Source: Alentia gelatinosa (taxonomy: Eukaryota > Annelida > Polychaeta > Phyllodocida > Polynoidae). Taken from it: a DNA stretch of 64,000 bases. Below, one piece after another: positions 1-13,269 of the stretch (position 1 is the stretch's first letter; the number at the start of each line of letters is the position of its first letter). A program made the position numbers and the translations under genes. The stretch covers positions 140,191,118 to 140,255,117 of the forward strand of contig OX465579.1 of assembly GCA_950022655.1 (NCBI GenBank). The letters run 5' to 3'. Under the pieces are notes generated by a model. It ran no database searches and was not told the DNA's origin. It saw only the letters and a program-made list of their open reading frames with translations.

Positions 1-589
1 TGCTTTTCTAAAGGCTACCGGATGTTATGGCATAGTTTGGCCTAAGCAATCGAATATATGAAACATCATAAAATGGAATATAAACATCAATCAAGCCGAA
101 GTAAACACCTTGAAGACATTGTCGTCTGCTACCTTAGGAGCTACATTTTCTTAGCTCTCTCCCTTTAATGTATTCCCACATGTATCCACATCCTTTTTAG
201 TACCCGATTAATTCCATTCAACATCGGTGCAGAACCCAACTCTAACCTTCTCAATTAACATTACCCATGATCAGATCTGATCATATCTTATGATAGATAT
301 CATAACTTGCTTATCGGTTAAGATTAATGATGGTGCTTTTCTAAAGGCTACCGGATGTTATTGCATAGTTTGGCCTAAGCAATCGAATATATGAAACATC
401 ATAAAACAGAATATAAACATCAATCAAGCGGAAGTAAACACCTTGAAGACATTGTCGTCTGCTAACTTAGGAGCTACATTTTCTTAGCTCTCTCCCTTTA
501 ATGTATTCCCACATGTATCCACATCCTTTTTAGTACCCGATTAATTCCATTCAACATCGGTGCAGAACCCAACTCTAACCTTCTCAATT
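1..589. repeat. 256-bp direct duplication, 333-bp period
   Basis: Bases 1-256 recur almost unchanged at 334-589, with only a few substitutions such as ATGG/ATTG and ATGGA/ACAGA. The 77 bases between the copies (257-333) are unique here and include a degenerate GATCAGATCTGATCAT palindrome-like stretch. Because the window begins inside the first copy, this could be the end of a longer 333-bp satellite array or a simple tandem duplication. Neither copy carries a credible reading frame. Near-identity of the copies points to a recent duplication or ongoing homogenisation. Confidence 0.9.
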
Positions 590-1106
590 CTATTTCGAGT
601 CGATTTGGAGTCGCATGACAAGTAGCTTTCCATCTTTGAAACGCCTACTATTCTTGCTCGCATCATGCAAGCAGGTTGATATTTTTGTGAGGCGTGATAA
701 ATCACGCTACTTCGAGCAGCTCCTACTAGGGCACTACCCCGTCTCACCACACCTCGGCTGATGCTCGTATACGGCAAGGGTTTATTGAGGGCCCCAGCGG
801 CGCCTGTCAAGCCCCAATGTGCACGAGTGGACCAATACATCATCGACGATTTACGGACGCATTGTTGCTTTCAGATTCACTCCCCCTGATGGGGTTCTGC
901 TGTTAGCGGATTGATACACGTACAGGTGTGATAGGGCCGCCTCGAACTGAGGCGGCGGTGAACAGGGGTTATCCGTCTTCGTTCACTTATCCCCACTGCT
1001 CAACATGTCTCCACCATGCGTCTGCATTCGTACTCACATAGTCGGAGGGAGAATGATCCGGGTACAGTTAGAAGTATCTAGAATACATACCGGGTATACT
1101 GGGTTT
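590..1106. other. no gene recognised
   Basis: The sequence is unique and of mixed composition. A 100-codon minus-strand frame (541-843) runs from here into the 256-bp duplication. It has no recognisable motif and is treated as a chance opening. Confidence 0.5.
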
Positions 1107-1146
1107 GACAGACAGCAAGACAGAGAGAGAGAGAAAGAGAGAGAAT

Positions 1147-1202
<56 letters not shown>

Positions 1203-1283
1203 GTGGGGGGAGAGAGAGATAGAGAAGGTGGGACAGATAGACAGTCAGACAGACAGACAGACAGAGAGACAGGCAGAGTGAGA
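1107..1283. repeat. GA / GACA compound microsatellite
   Basis: Interrupted GA dinucleotides pass into GACA/GATA-like tetranucleotides around 1236-1265. Serine/leucine-rich minus-strand frames across it are translations of the repeat, not genes. The homopurine/homopyrimidine strand bias could favour triplex formation. Confidence 0.95.
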
Positions 1284-4200
1284 CGAAAAGAGTAAAAGGG
1301 TAGAAAAAGGGGTAGTTCGTGCATGGTGACACCTTCCTTAGTGTGTATATAACTCAAACGCACCGAACGATAAGTGCATCCTCTTTAGAGGTGACAACCA
1401 GACAAAATAAGGGGGTGAGACTGATAAAGAATGAGATAAATCTCACTGGTAGATGTAGAGAGTCTGCGCAGGGGCACCCTTCTCGCCTTTTGGGCCCCGA
1501 GTATAGGTTCTTATACTGAACTCAATCTCCACATGTAGATAGGCGCCGCCTTCTTTTGATACTCCTTGATCCTCCTATGATCACAGGAGATTAAATTAAA
1601 GTACACCGGGGTTATATTATAAGGAATGGGACAGCAGAAATCTTAAAAGCATATTAAACAAGTTTTTCTGATTCTGCTAATTGAATATGTACAATCATAT
1701 ATATACCCAGGCCTAAATTTAACTATTTTACAGACCACTCTCTCAATTAACTTGGGTTACTACAAATTAAATGCATTTGAACTAATACACATGAATCTAG
1801 GGTGCGAAATTAAAATGTATATTCCCACCTGTCGTCCCTAGGATACAAAGCAATGACAAAGCTGGGTAGAGGACGACTTCCAGAAACCCTTTCATCAAAT
1901 AGTTTATGTCGCTTTCTCGAATCAAATATATCGTTACGTAGACAGTTGCGTTCGCATAAATACTGGTCTCTCAAAAGTTTGATATTCGTCCGGGTGAACG
2001 CAATACATGGAAGTCGGACAGAGCTTTGGGAAGAACATCGTGTAGTGGGCCTGTCTACTGAGAAGTAGGGTGGCATCGGCAATACAATGCGCACGTACTA
2101 TAGATCAAATCAAAGAGAACTTGACGAGAAATTGTTTATGTTCAGCATCTGTTTCATTGATCATAGTCTAGATGTGTAAAACCATCGATTCTGGTTGATT
2201 CTATATACAAACACCAGGAGTAATATATTCATATAATATGATATTAACCTATATATATGATATTAACCTATATATGAAAGAATCGATAGTAAGGCGTGCA
2301 AGGGCGAAATATAAGATAACATGGCTTTATTCAATATACATATACAGAATCTATCTAATACAATGCGTATTTTACATTAAATACATATTTAGAATCTATT
2401 TAAACATAGAGATATGATGATATGATGCACAAAGTACTGCTAAACATATAAGGTTTATACAGAAATGCATCAAGAATACTCCCCGAGTTTGGATGCGCCG
2501 CAATCGTCATCGAGGCGAAGCAACAAAATTAGTAAATGAAAATACATATGTGTGTGTTTGCATTCAGGGAAATAAAATGAAAAGTCGGAGACATGGTCAA
2601 ATTGTTGGCCTCTAAAACTCTTCATATTACTTGGAATCAGGAAGGTGTAACGGTCGGCTTTGTTTCTTTGTGTATCTGAAGTGGCTTCTCAGCCAGTCTC
2701 TATGAAGTATTATGGCTTCAGGCTGTAGCTACCTACCTCACATGAGAACCATATGCTAAAAGTCTGTGTATTATGTAAGCGATAGGCTGTGGGCAGGTGC
2801 CAGTCCTCAGCCCTTTACATTCTGCCCCGGCCAGGTGCGCAAGCGGCAAACATGAAGGGTTACTATGACAACAGGATCCCCCGTTTCTTTTCCGGAGTGC
2901 TGTACCGAAGGAACCCTCGCAGGTACATAGCCCAGTCCTTCGCGCTGGTCATGTTTGTAGACACACCGGGTGTGCATGTGGCTGAGGTAATGCCAAGGAT
3001 ACACATCCACCAAGGTATATATAGATAAAGGGAAGTAAGTCAACATTTTCCTTTGATTTAACCGCGCGATGCTTTTGTTACTCCGATGTATGACAGACAC
3101 TTTCATTTATTCTGGCAAATAGATTCACCACGTGGACTGCTGCGATATAGATTATGAATTACAAAGAGAAGAACACCAATCTTGTGCTGCTCAGCAATTA
3201 TTGACTTTCGTATAGAATTCTGGGGAAGGTTAGTGTATTAATATAGATCTGTAGATTAGATTACAAGACCAACGTTTGCCTTCGACACCAGAGACACTAT
3301 CTTCCACCTATACAACGCAAGCTAGATGCAGTCGCGGTATCGATTGAGGGTTGTGGAGGGCGAAGGTTAGCAATGAGTATGTGGACCCATGTCCTCTGGG
3401 GTCTTCTGAGTTGGCTCTGTGGAAATCAGTTTATGGTGAGGGTGTCCTGCACTGCCCCTCAACCGACCCCTTGGTGTCAGTGGAGTTCTCCAGGACGTGG
3501 CCGGAGAAGAATGGTGCAGGTCAGCATTGGTCTTAATGCGCGGGAGTGTATTAGATTACATGCGGGTCGTGGACCGTTGTCCATCTATGCCGGCCTGACT
3601 AGCTGTCCGTTCGCCGTCCCTTCTCCCGGGGAACGTTCGAGGAATTCCTGCCAGTCGGCCGGTAATGAGGGCGGTAAAGACATCTTAATGTTCCAGGCAC
3701 AGCACGTCCGTGCACAGACCCCGGTCTCCACCCGTTATATACATTCACTTACCATACCGCAGAATAGCATGGCATCGCACTTGACTATTGTATAAATAAA
3801 CAACTGAAACCCTTACAAAAAGAACTCACGTTGCGCTGGTTTTACTCCATACTCACTAAACGCCTCGCTCGGAGAAAACAAGCAGATGGCCGAAGGCGTG
3901 TTGTTTTTATTGGAGATTTCTATTTTTGTTTGCACCTCGATAGTTGCAAGCAGATATCTCGTGGATTGCTAGACTTTGGAAAGAGATTTTATCAAATAAG
4001 TTTTTAATTGAATAAATAAAAACAGGCAAACACGAACATTTAACATTGCTTTATACTAGAGAGGCTCAACTATAGTCTGTTATAGAGAAAAGTTTTATTT
4101 TCGTAGATTACGGTTTGAAGACGTGATAAGAAACATCCTGTTTAAATCTGAATGAGGATTTGCAGTAAGGGATAGGTTAGAAAATTCTTTTTCTGAATTA

Positions 4201-5729
4201 TATCTAATCATATTTTACACTTTGTTCAGTTCACACCACTATAGTATACATTGATAGAAATATCAGCATTAATATGTGCAATATGTTTCACTTATAGAAG
4301 AAACTGAATGCATTTGATAGCCCTTCTAATAACGCGAGAGTTTATTCATATATAGTACACAAGACCTATTTGGATCGTCTCACCTGTGTGTGGTAGCCAT
4401 ATCGTAGTAAGTAGCAGTCACCTTCCAGACGACCATGTGTTTTGCCTGATCAAAACTTCTTTTAGCATAGTGTTAAGCCACCCAACTCCCCCTTCCATTA
4501 CACAACCATGCCCTCTTCTTCCTACAAACCCCTTCTCCTCCTTGACCCCACCCCACCCATTTACACCCAAGCTATAAAGTACCATATTATCAAATACATT
4601 CAATCTCTAATGAATAAATATGTCTGATATGTGAAAGATATCTTTTAAAATGTGATCTCTCGTCTACCCTCTCCGCTAGTCACATTGTGGCCTAATCTTT
4701 TACTGCAGGGATCGACCTCAGTACACCTTGTAGGCACAAGGCAGGGTTTACCCTGGAGCACGGACAGTGGAATCGCACTTACTGATTTTAGCACTCCATC
4801 TATCAGATGTCAAAGGAGGATGTGCATCATTCCTTTTGCGGTGTACATAAACATTGCATTTAGACTGTTTCAAGAGCTGTTTGAGTTTACATTCTTTTTG
4901 TATGTCACATTTGCAAACATCTGCTCATCAGTCCTGGTAGAGTCTATGATTAGATAACCAGTTTCTGGAATTACAAAATGGCACTTTCTTTATAAAGCTA
5001 GATTAAACTGATATAGAGGCCATTATAAAATACAATTATAAGCAAACCACAAGACCAGCAGTTTTGTTTGTTTCGCTTTACTGGTGTTTTAGTGTAAGTT
5101 CCGTTAGGTTTTGTAATTCATGGGAAAATCTGCTCGAAGTAGAAATGATTAAACACTTCAGAATGGTTTTTTTTAAAGAAACCAACGTTTCGACGCCGTT
5201 GCCTTTGGCAGGGTCACACAGTTCATATATGGTCTTACAAGGTGTTGTCACCTGTAGAAAGACAAAACATTGTAGTTAGATTCGGGATATCTAGCCCGGA
5301 ACACATCTACTCACACCGATGACTTTTACTCCTTGAATCGAGTCATTGTTAAATCGGATTTACCAATGATTATCTATTGTATCACATATTCTATTCAAGT
5401 CTCATGTTTATATTGAAATAGCCAGACTATTAGTACAGAACTAAATCAAATTTTGTGAACTTAATTGTCATCCTTAAATGAATTGTACTTAGCATATTCC
5501 TATATATACAAAGATGATTCGCTTTAAAACATCACGATTCTGAATGAGAGAGGTTCTCGGTTTTGTGCACGCACAAGGCAGTAGGATCAGAAGGGTGTGA
5601 GTGAAATGGCATAACCAAAGATGGAACAAGTAGGGGGTATTATAAGTGATTTTCACATCGATACAAGCGTGAACTTTGAGAATTGATACACTCTTCTCAA
5701 TCGCAGCGTTCAGGTACTCTTTGTCAGTA
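1284..5729. other. no gene recognised; mostly AT-rich unique sequence
   Basis: Nothing here can be called a gene. A 140-codon plus-strand frame at 3373-3795 starts with a hydrophobic, signal-peptide-like segment (MSMWTHVLWGLLSWLCG) and lies in a G+C-richer island (about 3340-3740), but the rest of it resembles no known domain. Smaller G+C-richer stretches lie near 2780-2960. The remainder is AT-rich with many stops in all frames. Confidence 0.45.
2237..2277. repeat. 19-bp tandem duplication
   Basis: The unit TATATATGATATTAACCTA occurs twice head to tail inside an AT-rich stretch. This is a small slippage-type duplication. Confidence 0.8.
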
Positions 5730-5753
5730 GGGGGAGGGTGGGGTGGGCGAGGG
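5730..5753 (+). other. G-quadruplex motif
   Basis: Five G-runs (5, 3, 4, 3 and 3 Gs) are separated by one- to three-base loops on the plus strand, so the stretch fits the usual G-quadruplex pattern. No gene or promoter is visible beside it. Confidence 0.7.
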
Positions 5754-8700
5754 AGCTGTCGGGGAGGATAAGTAATCCTAAATGGGGTGCTTAAACGATG
5801 ATGTATAACTGAAAATCTCTTATATGGAGGAATAAACTTACAGAATATACATAGACAAACGATAAGAACCTTTAAGCAGGCAGCAAGCCATGTTTATCTT
5901 GATAGCAAACCCTCGTAAATGAAGCCACTTAGTAGCCCAACAGTATCAGGTTACCAGGTTATCAGCCTATGATGTAGGCCTACGTTCTGTTTCGTCGAAA
6001 CTGCTGACATGATTAGAGGGCACCTAAAGTACCGCCCACAAATCTGATATGCTCCTTTCGTTCCTCGAAGGAATCTGTGGTCTTTTTACTTGAGGTCAGA
6101 AGAAAGGGAATATAAACCTTCAAACCAGACCATTACTGTCTTTATATGTTGATGTATCTGTGGGTTAATGCCTGGCAGGTGGGAGAAGAGACTAGGGACG
6201 AAGAACCGCCCTACAAAGCGGTCCATAATAATAACATCGTGAAGATCCCTCTGTGAGACCAACTAATGCAATGCATGCTTTGTTATCTCACGGCATTAAA
6301 GATGATGTATTGAGGTTCCAGGTGAAATGAAAATTACATAATTGTACCACATCACACCGCAGAAAGAGAGGTATATATCACAAACGTTCTGCTTTAGTCT
6401 GGTAATTGAGAACGTGACAACTTAAAGTAAAATAAGGGTTGTGGAAATTACTTTGAGTTGGGCTTAAATCTGTGCAATGAATATAGTATTGTCGCATTGG
6501 TAATGGAACTGACGCAATTGGTGGTCATATGAATTCATGGTTTCACAATTTATTGCATCGGTCGGCTGCAGGAAACCTTACTTAATCTTATAAGAAATGT
6601 CGTTATCTTTGTAATATATTTTTGGTCTGTCTATATCTAGACCCCAATTACATTCTAGGTACCCGGTCAATTAGGCGCCCAGTATTTGCTCTGCATAGAA
6701 GCGTGGACAAAAAGGAGTCGCTCATGTAAGCTCTTTACGATGAAGGTGGAGGGGACGTCGTCTGCGGAGAGAACGGCGGCACTTGAACACGATGAAAGGC
6801 CAAAGGAATGGGACTACTTTGGAGCCCGTCTTTAGCGGCAACGTGACGGGGACAGTTAACGCTGTGTACGGTTCCGGCCACTGGGAAGTTTCTCTGTTTG
6901 ACGAGGGCCCCTGCGTTTCTACATCAGTGGAGCCAATAGTGGCTCGGCCTTTGGGAGCGAGAGACTGGACGGCCGTACCAGTCGCCTCCCCCGCACAGGA
7001 CAACGGCCGCGAACACTGGCGACTTCTACAGATGCATAGCATCCAATGAACACTCTAAAAAGGCTCTTCTATTCTCGGAACTGTTCCAGAGTAATTTAGT
7101 GAATGCCATAAGCAAAAGGGAATGGCGCCTTTTGTACACATAGGGACGTTACCAAGCAACCAATCAAACTAAATCTGGCGAGGTGCTACAAATATGAACA
7201 GGCTCTTTGTCAAAGGCGATGGACTGTATCTTCATCTCTAGTGGTTGCTTTCATACTTGTTAATTAGGAGCTGTATCACGCTGAGGGCGCTTTGTGCCTT
7301 GTCTTACAAATGTTAACCGCACATAGATGGTGCATCCACCAGAGATCTTAGCTGTTTGAAATACTTGAGATTAAAAGAAAAAGAATGTAATGTAATGATA
7401 CTTCCATCACATCTTTATTAAACTTACGACCACACCGAGGAAGCCAAAATATATTACGCAACTTCTGGATAACACGTGCGCTGTTAGACAATTAGATTGC
7501 AGTCATCATTATTATACTTTATGTGCAGTAGTATGATTTAGTGAACGATATTATATAATCATCACTGCAACGTTGGTTTATTATACATTCTGAATCTGCT
7601 ACATGCATAGTGCTTCCATACAATAATGTATGTGGCCTCTATTATGCTATATTTGGGTTGATGAAATATGAATACACAAGAGGTCATACATGCAACCATT
7701 TCTATTATGGCTTTGACCCTGATAAGTGCATTAGTGCGCTCCCTGTCCATGATTGCGAATGAACCACCATCATATTAGTAAATTACCAAATCTTGCATAC
7801 CCTTTACATTAAGAACTGCTCTGTACTACTTAATTGATATAGCGGTTCTTCGATTAATAAATGTGTTACGCTTTTATACATTTTAAACTTACTAATATAA
7901 TAGTACATATATATTTAAAACTTCATGTGATATAGCTCATCAGTCCCTGAATCCGGATTTCTGCAGACAAACTTTGTCTGGTGATCATGAACAGACCAAC
8001 GCCTAACTAAATCCACTGGGGAGTCTGTCAGACATAAAAGGATAAAGCTGACACTAAAATGTGTCTGGCCTCCGGGAAATGTATTGAAGGTGATACGTGA
8101 CAGATTGGTTCAGCATCCATGAATACAGAATACAGAAAATCTGAAGTGAAAGGTGTATCCTTTCTGTAGGACGTCATGGGATTTGTCGATAGAAGTACAT
8201 ATGGAGGTTGTGTTTCTCACCTGTTAAAGGGGCATCTCGTTACTATCAATTACCACGTGAGAAAAGAAGAAAAGGGCGGGCATACATCTTTCCCTGACAT
8301 AAAATGCCAAAGCAGCAAAATGTTTCCTAATTTGTGGTTACCAATGTAAATGGGAGCTTTCCTTATATTGACCTTCAATGTACAGTACTTAACGTTTCGT
8401 CTTCCTATAATAGATTTATGGGTATAGTCTTGCCGTGATAGCAGACCTTAGGTTACCAAAACCCTGCCTGGTTTGAATATGGTCCAAATGCAGGGCCACG
8501 GATCAGGTTCCAGTTCAACGCAGTATAAGACCACCATTAGGTGTTCAACGAAGCCCGTTCGGTTCTATTTCTGATAATAGTACCCTCATTAAAACCTGCC
8601 TCTATGTGTAAAACACATTTATGTAAAACCGCAGTAATGGAAATGACTCTTCTTTATTAAAAGAATACGATCCCAGAAGCTTCCGCCTGATAAAGAGAAG

Positions 8701-8862
8701 TTAGATTTTCAAATAAAGGGGAAACCCCAGGATATCTAGTTATATTTATAACCATACATATGCATGTAGGACATTTGACAAATAGTATCAAACATGCCTT
8801 ATATTATAAATGTTTGTTTTCTTTCATGAGTTCTACATGACATTTAATCATTTGTGCCTATC
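5754..8862. other. no gene recognised
   Basis: This is mostly AT-rich unique sequence. A G+C-richer island at about 6720-7040 is open on both strands (88 codons plus, 106 codons minus), as expected when stop codons are rare. Neither translation was recognised. Confidence 0.45.
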
Positions 8863-9452
8863 ATGCGGCGTTTCCACCTGACGATTCTGGCCACCGATTC
8901 TGGCATTTGGCATCACCCGCCGACTGTTTGACGCATATAGGGCACCCATCAGGCGGAAATGGGAATATAGATTTCAGGTCGACGATTTTAAACCCCTACA
9001 TTACTCAATTCGGCAACATCTGAGGACTAAGTGCCTCAACCAAAAATTAAAATCAGGTATATATGATCGGTGGCGGCCTGACAAATCCAATGTCGCTCAG
9101 ACGTCGACCACTTTTTCATTGCAAAATAGAGCTTTTCTCTTACCGACGACTATTTCTACAATAACCCTACCTGTACATATAGAAACCCACCCGTGTATCT
9201 ATTGGAAATATATACTTAGATGCCATGTACAGAGGGTTAAATCCCTGGCTAGGACCCTTGTAGCAACGTCAATATTTTCTTAAATACTCTCAATGTGAAG
9301 GCAGAAAAGCCATTCGTCAGGGGGAAACAGTTTCTCTTTTCTGGGGTCGACGATTATGCACCAAGATTAAATCTCAAGCCACCACCCGACGAGAGATTTT
9401 GCAGTGACCACACGATCGGTGCACATTCAGTCATCCGGTGGAAATGCCGCAT
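8863..9452. mobile_element. 590-bp MITE-like element with terminal inverted repeats
   Basis: The left end begins ATGCGGCGTTTCCACCTGA and the reverse complement of the right end begins ATGCGGCATTTCCACCGGA. Both arms then reach CACCGAT after about 30 bases. Related subterminal motifs lie inside: CATCAGGCGGAAATG at 8947 and CGTCAGGGGGAAACAG at 9315. Each is followed 30 bases later by GGTCGACGATT (8977 and 9345), so a 41-bp module is directly repeated 368 bp apart. No transposase frame is present; the 85-codon frame at 9295-9552 overruns the end and has no motif. No target-site duplication was obvious. This looks like a non-autonomous DNA transposon; the superfamily is not assigned. Confidence 0.65.
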
Positions 9453-9659
9453 TAGACTTACAATTATTAGTCTCCCCTTTGAAACGTTCCAATATGATTA
9501 TTTCTATACCGAGCTATACTGCAGTGAGGGAAGGGACAAAATAAAGATTTAACATTGAATTTTACAATGAATTACAAAAGATGGAATACCGTATCTTGAA
9601 ATGGTGCATTTCAAAAGCTATTCTGGAAGACAACCGTTTTATAGATTCTACGGTGCAGT

Positions 9660-10330
9660 GCCTAAATTTGCTCTGAAAACACTGACCGTTCAGGCTTGGG
9701 TGGCTTCGTGGATGGATTCACATAGTGGCTTCTCGAGACACCCCCTCTAGCGGCCCAGCCCGGGGACCAGGGATCAGATGTTTGGAGCCTTGTTTGGCAG
9801 GGAATGATTGTTGAGCTGTTCGCCGGGCAAAACGGGTGAGGAGGTGCAGAGAGGGGGGAATCAAGAATCAGGGCCAAGACTAGGGGCGAACCGCAGGGGG
9901 CGCCAAGTCGTGACTGAGGCGGTCGGTACTCAAGTGGCCCTAGTGCGAGCAAGTCAAACAATGGGCGAGGCAATCACGAGGATTGGCTCGCTCGCACTAA
10001 CAGGACGTAACCCTGCCATGCCGCCGACCAAAGAGTCCTAATTGAGGCCGGCAAATCGGGAGTGACGCTCCAGCGGCTGGCCTGTCCCACCAAGCCTCTC
10101 GGCGCGGGCAATTGCACACGGGATGCGAGCAGCTCAGCGAGTAGTTCCGGTAGCCGCGCGGAGATCGCTCACCCCGGCTGCCCGCCCCATTACGGCGGAC
10201 AACGTGCGGAGCGGTGAATCAGTGTTTATTGTTGTCCTCGCGGTGAGCGATGGCGCGAGCCCTATTCGTGCCGGTCGGACGAGCAGTATGTCTGCGCCCT
10301 GCTCACCCCACCAGTCGCTCACGCTCTAGC
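9660..10330. other. CpG- and G+C-rich patch with nested inverted repeats
   Basis: The patch is clearly richer in G+C and CpG than its surroundings. It has perfect 10-bp inverted repeats: TAGTGCGAGC (9941-9950) with GCTCGCACTA (9990-9999), and ATCGCTCACC (10164-10173) with GGTGAGCGAT (10242-10251). The second pair encloses GGACAAC/GTTGTCC (10197-10203, 10231-10237). Frames are open on both strands (60-100 codons), which low stop frequency explains. It could be a CpG island, an old element or a regulatory block. No TATA box or recognisable exon was seen. Confidence 0.5.
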
Positions 10331-13176
10331 AAATCGTGTTACAGGGGAATAATTATCCCGTGATTTATACCTCGGTTACTGGCCCACTACATGCCCCACC
10401 CCTCTGCAAAACTGCGGCGATTTTTACATCCTTTGATCTATTATGTATAGTTTAGGCGCAGTAGACTTCCGCTCCCTAAAGAAACGCGCTTTAACCCTTT
10501 TCCCTTTAAGCCGGAATGCTACAGGCAAACGGGCGGTCTAGCAATTAGATCGGGAGGGAGGGAAAGTGGCGTTCTGCCGCCGGGCTCTGCTGATGGTAGT
10601 TTTCTATTGTTGGTCATATATAGGCCCATCTCCGTCCGGGCCCCGTGCTGTGTCCTGAATGCCGGCATCTGAGGATGGGCCCAATTAAGCCTAATTTCCG
10701 CCAAGCCACCCCCTGTTATTGACTGCATGACTGATTAGTTTGTAGTCGTTTATGATGAAGGCTACTTTTTTCTTCCTCTATGCTGCCTGGCGGGCGGGCG
10801 GGCCTTCAGCATGCTCCCTGTTATTCTTCAGAAGAGCCATGCCTTGAATTTATAAGGGAAAATAGAGCGGGTCGATACCAGGGAAAAATTCGTTAAAAAA
10901 GGATGACAAAGTACTTTTTGATAAAAACCAAATGCCCTCGATGAATACAAACAGTATCCTACACGGTCACGACTGCTTGTGTAATCAGCCTTACGAATAT
11001 TGATCAGCCGGCAAATTATGCTGCAAAGTTCGCCTGGGATATTTTTTCAAAGCTTGCATCCTTCGCCCCTTAATCTGACTGACCTCTATTCCTGATTCTC
11101 CACAGATCTATACCGGCGCTGGCCATGAGGAGGAGGAGAAGGAGGAGGAGGAGAAGGAGGAGGCTATGAATGGCAGGAACGTGTAACGTATCCAAAGGCA
11201 GTGGCAACGATCATATTATTACAACGGAGGTGCTTTGGAATCCTGATCTAATTCCAGGGACCTAACGAAATACACTGGCACCTGAGAATGGGAAGATCTC
11301 CCCTGCGGCCTCGGTGTAGCCTGCAGATAGAAGGAAGCAGTAAACATAGTAAAACAGGGACGGGAGGTAGGCAAGCGTGGCAGAATTAGATTGTATAGGT
11401 GTCAAGCGCCTATGCCAAATGGATGGATCTCTGCGTGAATATGATTAGAGCTGCTGTGCCGGCAACTGGTGGTAGGGACGGATTGCCCTGCTATCCCTAC
11501 CTATAGTCGTATGCCTAGAGATAAGACACAGTGGACATCAGCTGAAATGTACCCCATGCTCAAGCTTTGTTTAATTAATGCCAAACTTGTTGCCTTCCTG
11601 AGAAGCTCTGATCTTGAAAACCATTGAGCTACTAAATAAATTGTTGAGTTTGATAATACCAGCTAAATATTATTGAGAAAGTTCTGAAACCTTTATTCAT
11701 ACCAATGACACATCTGTTTAACATAACAACGCAATAAAATACCGGAGAACTAGAAAGAAGTAATGGAGGTATTGGACAGTCCAAATGCTTTGAACTCATG
11801 CATTCTATTACTGAGCGGGGGAAAACCGACTTAATTTATACAATATTCATACATCTGGGCTAATGTCGATAAGCCTAGAATTACACCTCACAAGAGGAAA
11901 GCCTTTAGTTGTCGAATGTGACATTAATTTGATTTGCATTTGAAATCTTATCAATGAAATCCTTCTTTTTTTGCTGTATGTAGAACCCATTACATGAAAC
12001 CAAAAGAAGGCATATTGGATCTGTTGTCATAATTTTCTCTCTGTCCTCATTAATACCAAATTAAACTTCAATTAGTGTGCAATTACCCCTGGAGCAGTCT
12101 CGAGGAGGCGGAGGTTTCAGGGTCTTTCTCGGATAACCCTTAGTGTGAACACAACTGGCAAGCCGTAATACATTTAATACCTCTTGCTGAAATAGAGGAA
12201 AGGGAATATACCTTCATAAAGAATTAAACTTGTTTATACTCAGTTTTGATTTCAGTAGGTTCTCGTATATAGGAAATACCACACTCAGGTCCATGGTGCA
12301 GGATATCCAAGAAATGTCACTGTAGAGTTTGTAAACAAACGAATGAAGTGTCAATTAGAACTTACGGTAGAAAAAGTGAAACATTATTAATCTCCATAAC
12401 GAATATTTCATATCTTTTATTGAGTTACTTTATTGTTATAAATCATCTAATACATGTGGGTTTCTTTAACGTCAAAGTTTAGCCTTTTCCTTTTATCAGA
12501 CGTGTTCTTTTAATTAATATAGATTGGTACCAGTATAAAATATTGAAATTGGAGATAAGTTCCAAATATGGCAGTGCAAAGATGTTTTTTCAGTCTAGCA
12601 ACAACCGATGTCACTGGACTGAGTAGAATTCGCCACAGCTGCGCCTTGCGCCAAACGCCTAGAATAGTTTTTAATCATTATAGTGTGTCCCTTTACCTGC
12701 TGGCATGCCTGTCACATTTTAAGACTGTGTGTGGGCTGAGGTGCTCGCTGAACAGCGGGTGAGCTCCGCTAGAAAGTTGTTGTGGCAAGTAGGCATCCAG
12801 AGCAGGCTCATATTTCCAAGATGACTAAGGCCTTCACGATGAGGCAGGTTTATCCTCGCATAATCCTCAAGTGTTCTAAGTGTCTCAGATATGGGACAGT
12901 GTTATTGTTTACGACAAAGCAGAAATACTATTCATACAAACATGATAAGATTATAATCAATAAACTTGGTGAATAAGATCATTTTAATTTGTATAATTTC
13001 AATTCAAAATCTTTCCCAAACTATGAGTCTCAGGCTCACAAATATAGATGTATTTTGTGATTTGCAGAAATGAAGCGCCTTAAAAAAATATATTTTCGGA
13101 AATGTTGACAAGTACTTCTGAAATGTTGTTATTATGTAATATGTCAAAGATCCTTCATGAAGAAAAAGAGAGGGAG

Positions 13177-13178
<2 letters not shown>
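10331..13178. other. no gene recognised
   Basis: The sequence is mainly AT-rich, with a short G+C-richer island around 10500-10820. No domain, splice-bounded frame or structural RNA was recognised. Confidence 0.45.
11127..11166 (+). repeat. GGA trinucleotide repeat
   Basis: GGA units interrupted by GAA form a short purine-only tract. If transcribed it would code for acidic residues, but no open exon surrounds it. Confidence 0.9.

Positions 13179-13266
<88 letters not shown>
13179..13266. repeat. (GA)44 microsatellite
   Basis: This is an uninterrupted GA dinucleotide array of 88 bases, likely to be length-polymorphic. The Arg-Glu and Ser-Leu frames over it are translations of the repeat. Confidence 0.98.

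Positions 13267-13269
<3 letters not shown>

Noticed and set aside
1034..1363. Ser/Leu-rich minus-strand protein
   Set aside because: Translation of the GA microsatellite. The same applies to 13004-13349.
3373..3795. Secreted protein with signal peptide
   Set aside because: Only the first 17 or so residues look like a signal peptide; the rest is unrecognised, and a single hydrophobic start is weak evidence.
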